A stretch of 44,349 bases of DNA from the NCBI GenBank assembly GCA_002347025.1, contig DEAE01000031.1, forward strand, positions 1-44,349, written 5' to 3'. The DNA is from Acidobacteria bacterium UBA2990. Its GTDB lineage: Bacteria > Acidobacteriota > Vicinamibacteria > Vicinamibacterales > UBA8438. Below, one piece after another: positions 41,345 to 44,349 of this stretch; the stretch's first letter is position 1, and the number at the start of each line of letters is the position of its first letter. The notes under the pieces are model-generated. The model was given only the letters and a program-made list of their open reading frames with translations, did not search any database and was not told the origin of the DNA. Position numbers and translations under genes: made by a program.

Positions 41345-42790
41345 ATGCTTAATCATTTTTTTCGACTGACAGGGTTAACCATCGCTTTCACTTGGCTACT
41401 CGCTCCTCTTTCGGCACAGACCACCAATTGGCCATCTTTTCGAGGGGAAGATAGCATGTCAATCGCGGTCGATGACCCGCGGCTCCCACTCACTTGGAAC
41501 ACAACAGAGAACGTCCAGTGGAAGACCGCCATCGCCGGCCTCGGGTGGTCCTCACCTGTGATCTGGGGTGACCGAATTTTTCTCACCACTGTAGTCAGCG
41601 ATGGCGAAAGCCAAGAACCGCGTATGGGTCTCTATTTTCCATTTGGATCTCCCAAGACCTTCGAAGAATCAGATGGGCGTTTTCGCGACCCCGAGCCCGG
41701 GGATCTCATGGAACGCGAGGAAGACCTCCACCACTGGCTGGTTTACGCGGTCGATTTTGAAACAGGCAATGTCGTTTGGACAAGTGAGGTCAACACCGAG
41801 GCGCCCCAATTTGACCGCCACCTAAAAAACACCTATGCCTCCTCTACCCCAGTGACGGATGGGGAACGCGTATATGCCTACTTTGGCAATGTAGGAGTGT
41901 TCGCCCTCGACATGAACGGTACCATAGTCTGGGAGCGTCGATTTACAGCGGAGGCCACACGCTTAGGCTGGGGCCCGGCTGCCTCACCGGTTCTTCACGG
42001 TGGCACCCTCTTCATCGTCAACGACAATGACGGTCGCTCTTTCGTCGTTGCTCTTGATGCAGAGACTGGTCAGCAGCGGTGGCAAATCGAGCGAGACGAA
42101 GGCACGAACTGGTCTACACCCTTTGTTTGGCAGAATGACGAGCGAACCGAGTTGGTTACCACAGGGAGCGACCAAGTACGGTCGTATGACCTCGAAGGGA
42201 AAGAGCTTTGGCACTTCACCGGTTTAAACTCCATTGCTATCCCACAACCCTTTAGTGCGCATGGACTACTTTACGTAACTTCAGGATATGTCGGAGACAA
42301 CGTCCGGCCCGTTTTTGCAGTTCGACCAGGGGCCCTGGGTGACATCAGCCTAGAACCTGGACAGCTCAGCAACGACTCCATCGTCTGGTATAACGATAAC
42401 GCCGGCCCTTACCACCCCACACCTTTAGTCTACGGGGACTACTACTTTACCCTGCTCGATCGTGGCTTCTTCACAGTACACGACGCCAAAACTGGAGCAG
42501 AACAGTACTTCACCGAACGCCAAATCCTAGATGAACAAGTCCGACGCCGTATCGCACCAGGGACTGGAGGCTTCACGGCATCCCCATGGGCCTATAACAA
42601 CAAAATCTTTGTCTTAAGCGAAGACGGTGACACCTACGTGATCGACCCCACAGACAGTTTCAATGTTGTCGCCACTAATTCACTGGGGGAAGTAGCTATG
42701 TCTAGCCCAGCCATCGCCAGCGGCAGCCTATTTATTCGCACGCGTTCCCATCTCTGGCGCCTCTCTCAGGGGCCCAGCTCGAGGAAATAG
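41345..42790 (+). CDS. PQQ-like beta-propeller repeat protein, exported
   Basis: A 481-residue protein with a signal peptide (residues 1-25, ending L-S-A-Q), followed by N-W-P-S-F-R-G-E-D and L-P-L-T-W-N-T-T-E-N-V-Q-W-K-T, the start of the PQQ_2/BamB-like propeller family found in Planctomycetota and Acidobacteriota. Blades include F-E-T-G-N-V-V-W-T, A-E-T-G-Q-Q-R-W-Q and D-L-E-G-K-E-L-W-H-F. The catalytic Trp/Asp-Cys features of true PQQ dehydrogenases are not visible, so it is more likely a non-enzymatic propeller than a dehydrogenase. The start at 41345 is chosen for AAGGA 7 bases upstream; the frame extends 22 codons further. Confidence 0.87.
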   Translation: MLNHFFRLTGLTIAFTWLLAPLSAQTTNWPSFRGEDSMSIAVDDPRLPLTWNTTENVQWKTAIAGLGWSSPVIWGDRIFLTTVVSDGESQEPRMGLYFPFGSPKTFEESDGRFRDPEPGDLMEREEDLHHWLVYAVDFETGNVVWTSEVNTEAPQFDRHLKNTYASSTPVTDGERVYAYFGNVGVFALDMNGTIVWERRFTAEATRLGWGPAASPVLHGGTLFIVNDNDGRSFVVALDAETGQQRWQIERDEGTNWSTPFVWQNDERTELVTTGSDQVRSYDLEGKELWHFTGLNSIAIPQPFSAHGLLYVTSGYVGDNVRPVFAVRPGALGDISLEPGQLSNDSIVWYNDNAGPYHPTPLVYGDYYFTLLDRGFFTVHDAKTGAEQYFTERQILDEQVRRRIAPGTGGFTASPWAYNNKIFVLSEDGDTYVIDPTDSFNVVATNSLGEVAMSSPAIASGSLFIRTRSHLWRLSQGPSSRK

Positions 42791-42859
42791 ACTCAGGACT
42801 CCGTTGAAAGCAGGTGGCTCCGAAATATCAAGACATAAGAGAAACCAAATAGGTCTCAG

Positions 42860-42887
42860 GGCTGGAAGGACATCCCCCCTTCCAGCC
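42860..42887 (+). terminator. Hairpin after the PQQ-like propeller gene, no T run
   Basis: GGCTGGAAGG (42860-42869) pairs perfectly over 10 bases with CCTTCCAGCC (42878-42887) across an 8-base loop. It lies 70 bases past the stop codon. No T run follows on either strand, so it could be a weak terminator or an RNA-stabilising hairpin. Confidence 0.45.
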
Positions 42888-43141
42888 GGTAAGACTGCAA
42901 AACAAGAAAGCTTCGTCCTCAAAGTTCCGGCCTAGTCAAGCCAGTCAAAGCCTCGCATCACGTTCCCACGTAGTCTCGGTCCACACAAGGTTTGTCAAAA
43001 AGTACCCGGACAATAGCGTCAGCACTCGTGAAGGCCATTACACGACTCGCTTCAGTAACTCACTTTAACCGTCTCCCGCAAGTCAAACACCCAACGAGAC
43101 ACCCAACCCACGAATCTCTACTAATCTAACCGCCGAACTCA

Positions 43142-43181
43142 CTGCCATTAACCCTATCGATCTGTATAAATGCGGTCGATA
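43142..43181 (+). promoter_or_regulatory. Candidate promoter with flanking inverted repeat
   Basis: CTGCCA (43142-43147) and TATAAA (43165-43170) are 17 bases apart and match 4/6 and 5/6 of the sigma70 boxes. TATCGA (43155-43160) and TCGATA (43176-43181) form an inverted repeat around the -10 box. The gene at 43238 starts 67 bases downstream. Confidence 0.45.
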
Positions 43182-43237
43182 CAACCAGTAGTACTGAAAA
43201 CTCTCGACAGCCCAACCCAAGACGAAAGCGAGGCAGT

Positions 43238-43468
43238 ATGGTTCGACCAGCAGACGAGGAACAGGACGTCATCTGTCACCAGTGCCGAAAGGTCGATGGA
43301 CAAGATATTTGGACCATCTGGGTGGCTGGAGAAAAACAAGGCGAGCGGGATACTCTCGAAGGAGCGATGCAACTTGCACGAGACGTCGCTGTCACCTACA
43401 GCCGGTCGGCCTGGCTACTCGACGAAACCGGATACCCTCTAAAGCCCATCGAGCCCGTATTGCATTAG
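43238..43468 (+). CDS. Small DUF2188-like protein with CxxC
   Basis: A 76-residue protein. C-H-Q-C near residue 13 could bind a metal or be redox active. The second half, I-W-V-A-G-E-K-Q-G-E-R-D-T-L-E-G-A-M-Q-L, then A-W-L-L-D-E-T-G, resembles the small DUF2188 domain, in which a short beta sheet is followed by a helix. GAGG lies 6 bases before the ATG, and a promoter-like site lies just upstream, which supports a real gene. The family has no known function. Confidence 0.65.
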   Translation: MVRPADEEQDVICHQCRKVDGQDIWTIWVAGEKQGERDTLEGAMQLARDVAVTYSRSAWLLDETGYPLKPIEPVLH

Positions 43469-43678
43469 GACTCCCTAGCGACGCCAAGCACTCTGTAGCA
43501 GTAGTTCCTCCAAGCCTGCTGGATAGCCCAACTTTTCATTTTCCCGAGAGAGCTCAAGGCTCACGGCAGCACACCTTCCACTTGGCAAACAATAGTTCGA
43601 CCAATGTAATACACTGACCTTGTCAACTGAGCGCAACATGGGGTTACTTACCCCAAACACTTACACGAGGGCGGGTTC

Positions 43679-44349
43679 ATGCGGTTCTTTTTCTCACTGT
43701 CTACCATCCTCCCTGGAGCCTTGCTCAGTATCACCCTGGCATCAGCCCAACCAACCCAAACCCTCACGGTCATGACTTCTGGGGGATTCACAGCAGCCTA
43801 CCAAGCCCTCGCCCCTGAGTTCACCAGGAACACTCAGATCAACCTCATCACTGTCTATGGGGCGTCAATGGGAGGTGCTCCCTCTTCCATCCCAAACCGA
43901 CTAGCCCGAGGGGAATCCGCTGATGTCGTCATCCTCGCCGCGGCAGGCTTGGAACAACTTTTGTCGGAGGGACACGTCGTAACGAACAGCCAGGTTGCCC
44001 TCGCGTCTTCGCGAATCGGCATGGTAGTCCGACAGGGGACCAGGCAGCCTGACATCTCGACGGTTGGTCAATTCACCCAAACCCTCTTGGAAGCAGACTC
44101 AGTCGCCTACTCCGCCAGTGCCAGTGGCACCTATCTCGAAACAGAGCTCTTTCCTAAACTTGGTTTAGCAGGCCGCCTAGCCGGAAAAAGCAGTCGGATC
44201 CTCGGAGAGCGAGTGGGAGCCGTGGTAGCCAGAGGAGATGCCGAGATCGGTTTTCAGCAGGTCAGTGAACTGCTGCCAATTCCCGGTGTCACCTACGTTG
44301 GGGCCATCCCTGATGCAGTCCAGAAAATAACGACGTTTACGGCGGGGGG
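43679..44349 (+). CDS. ModA-like substrate-binding protein, C-terminus cut by window edge
   Basis: An open frame of 223 codons begins at an ATG with GAGGG about 9 bases upstream and runs off the window. A signal peptide (ending L-A-S-A-Q-P) is followed by L-T-V-M-T-S-G-G-F-T-A-A-Y, R-L-A-R-G-E-S-A-D-V-V-I-L, S-S-R-I-G-M-V-V-R-Q-G and Y-S-A-S-A-S-G-T-Y. These fit the periplasmic molybdate-binding (ModA/SBP_bac_11) fold, although many relatives bind other ligands. Transport genes would be expected beyond the window. Some members act as stand-alone solute binders. Confidence 0.8.
   Translation, partial: MRFFFSLSTILPGALLSITLASAQPTQTLTVMTSGGFTAAYQALAPEFTRNTQINLITVYGASMGGAPSSIPNRLARGESADVVILAAAGLEQLLSEGHVVTNSQVALASSRIGMVVRQGTRQPDISTVGQFTQTLLEADSVAYSASASGTYLETELFPKLGLAGRLAGKSSRILGERVGAVVARGDAEIGFQQVSELLPIPGVTYVGAIPDAVQKITTFTAG

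Larger units (their letters stand above)
42791..43237. other. Intergenic region with a hairpin and a promoter-like site
   Basis: A 447-base gap. Near its left end is a GC-rich hairpin at 42860-42887 and near its right end the promoter-like site at 43142-43181. The middle part shows no coding frame or other structure that I can support. Confidence 0.45.

Noticed and set aside
1..44349. Search for CRISPR arrays, insertion sequences and toxin-antitoxin pairs
   Set aside because: No regular repeat-spacer pattern, transposase or toxin-like gene pair was seen by eye.

Overview
The window looks like a chromosomal segment of an uncultured Acidobacteriota, probably class Vicinamibacteria. This is an inference from gene content: a DUF1592/DUF1552 pair, exported ankyrin proteins, several PQQ-type beta-propellers, DUF6152, a 664-residue alpha/beta hydrolase of the PF20091 type, and five copies of an exported family carrying a G-R-W-E-G-D-T-L-V-V-E-T-T-N-like motif. 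I see no integrase, transposase, phage gene, CRISPR array or rRNA. The only RNA gene found is a tRNA-Lys.

Layout. (1) 1-5.1 kb: a C-terminally cut PD-(D/E)XK-like protein on the minus strand, hemE and a hemY-type protoporphyrinogen oxidase, a small Tudor-like protein with a Lys/Ala tail, a DUF2911 lipoprotein, and tRNA-Lys with a terminator. (2) 5.4-11.5 kb: an exported ankyrin protein converging on a DUF1592 then DUF1552 operon, followed by a small membrane protein. (3) 11.7-20.3 kb: a Tat-exported epoxide hydrolase-like enzyme, four of the five WEGDTLVV-family members, one DUF6152 protein, and an NqrB/RnfD-like membrane protein with a Cys-rich Sel1-like tail. (4) 20.4-26.4 kb: a PQQ dehydrogenase, an exported NIPSNAP protein, a Tat-exported dienelactone hydrolase, a DUF4242 protein and a second PQQ dehydrogenase. 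(5) 26.8-33.7 kb: an AlkA-like glycosylase with ComB, the large alpha/beta hydrolase, a dicarboxylate/amino acid:cation symporter and a second exported ankyrin protein. (6) 33.8-44.3 kb: the fifth WEGDTLVV member, an MBL-fold hydrolase, a DUF6176-like protein, a GT2-like glycosyltransferase, an SRAP (YedK) protein, an exported protein of unknown function, an SCP2 protein, a PQQ-like propeller, a DUF2188-like protein and the start of a ModA-like binding protein cut by the window end.

How the genes may work together. About twenty of the proteins carry Sec, Tat or lipoprotein signals, so the window is dominated by envelope and periplasmic functions. Quinoproteins, cytochrome-type proteins, hydrolases and a symporter would fit extracytoplasmic oxidation and hydrolysis of organic compounds followed by uptake. 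No substrate can be read from the sequence. The best candidates for something undescribed are the WEGDTLVV family with its DUF6152 operon partner, and the NqrB/RnfD-like protein ending in four C-x7-C units that is divergently paired with a PQQ dehydrogenase.
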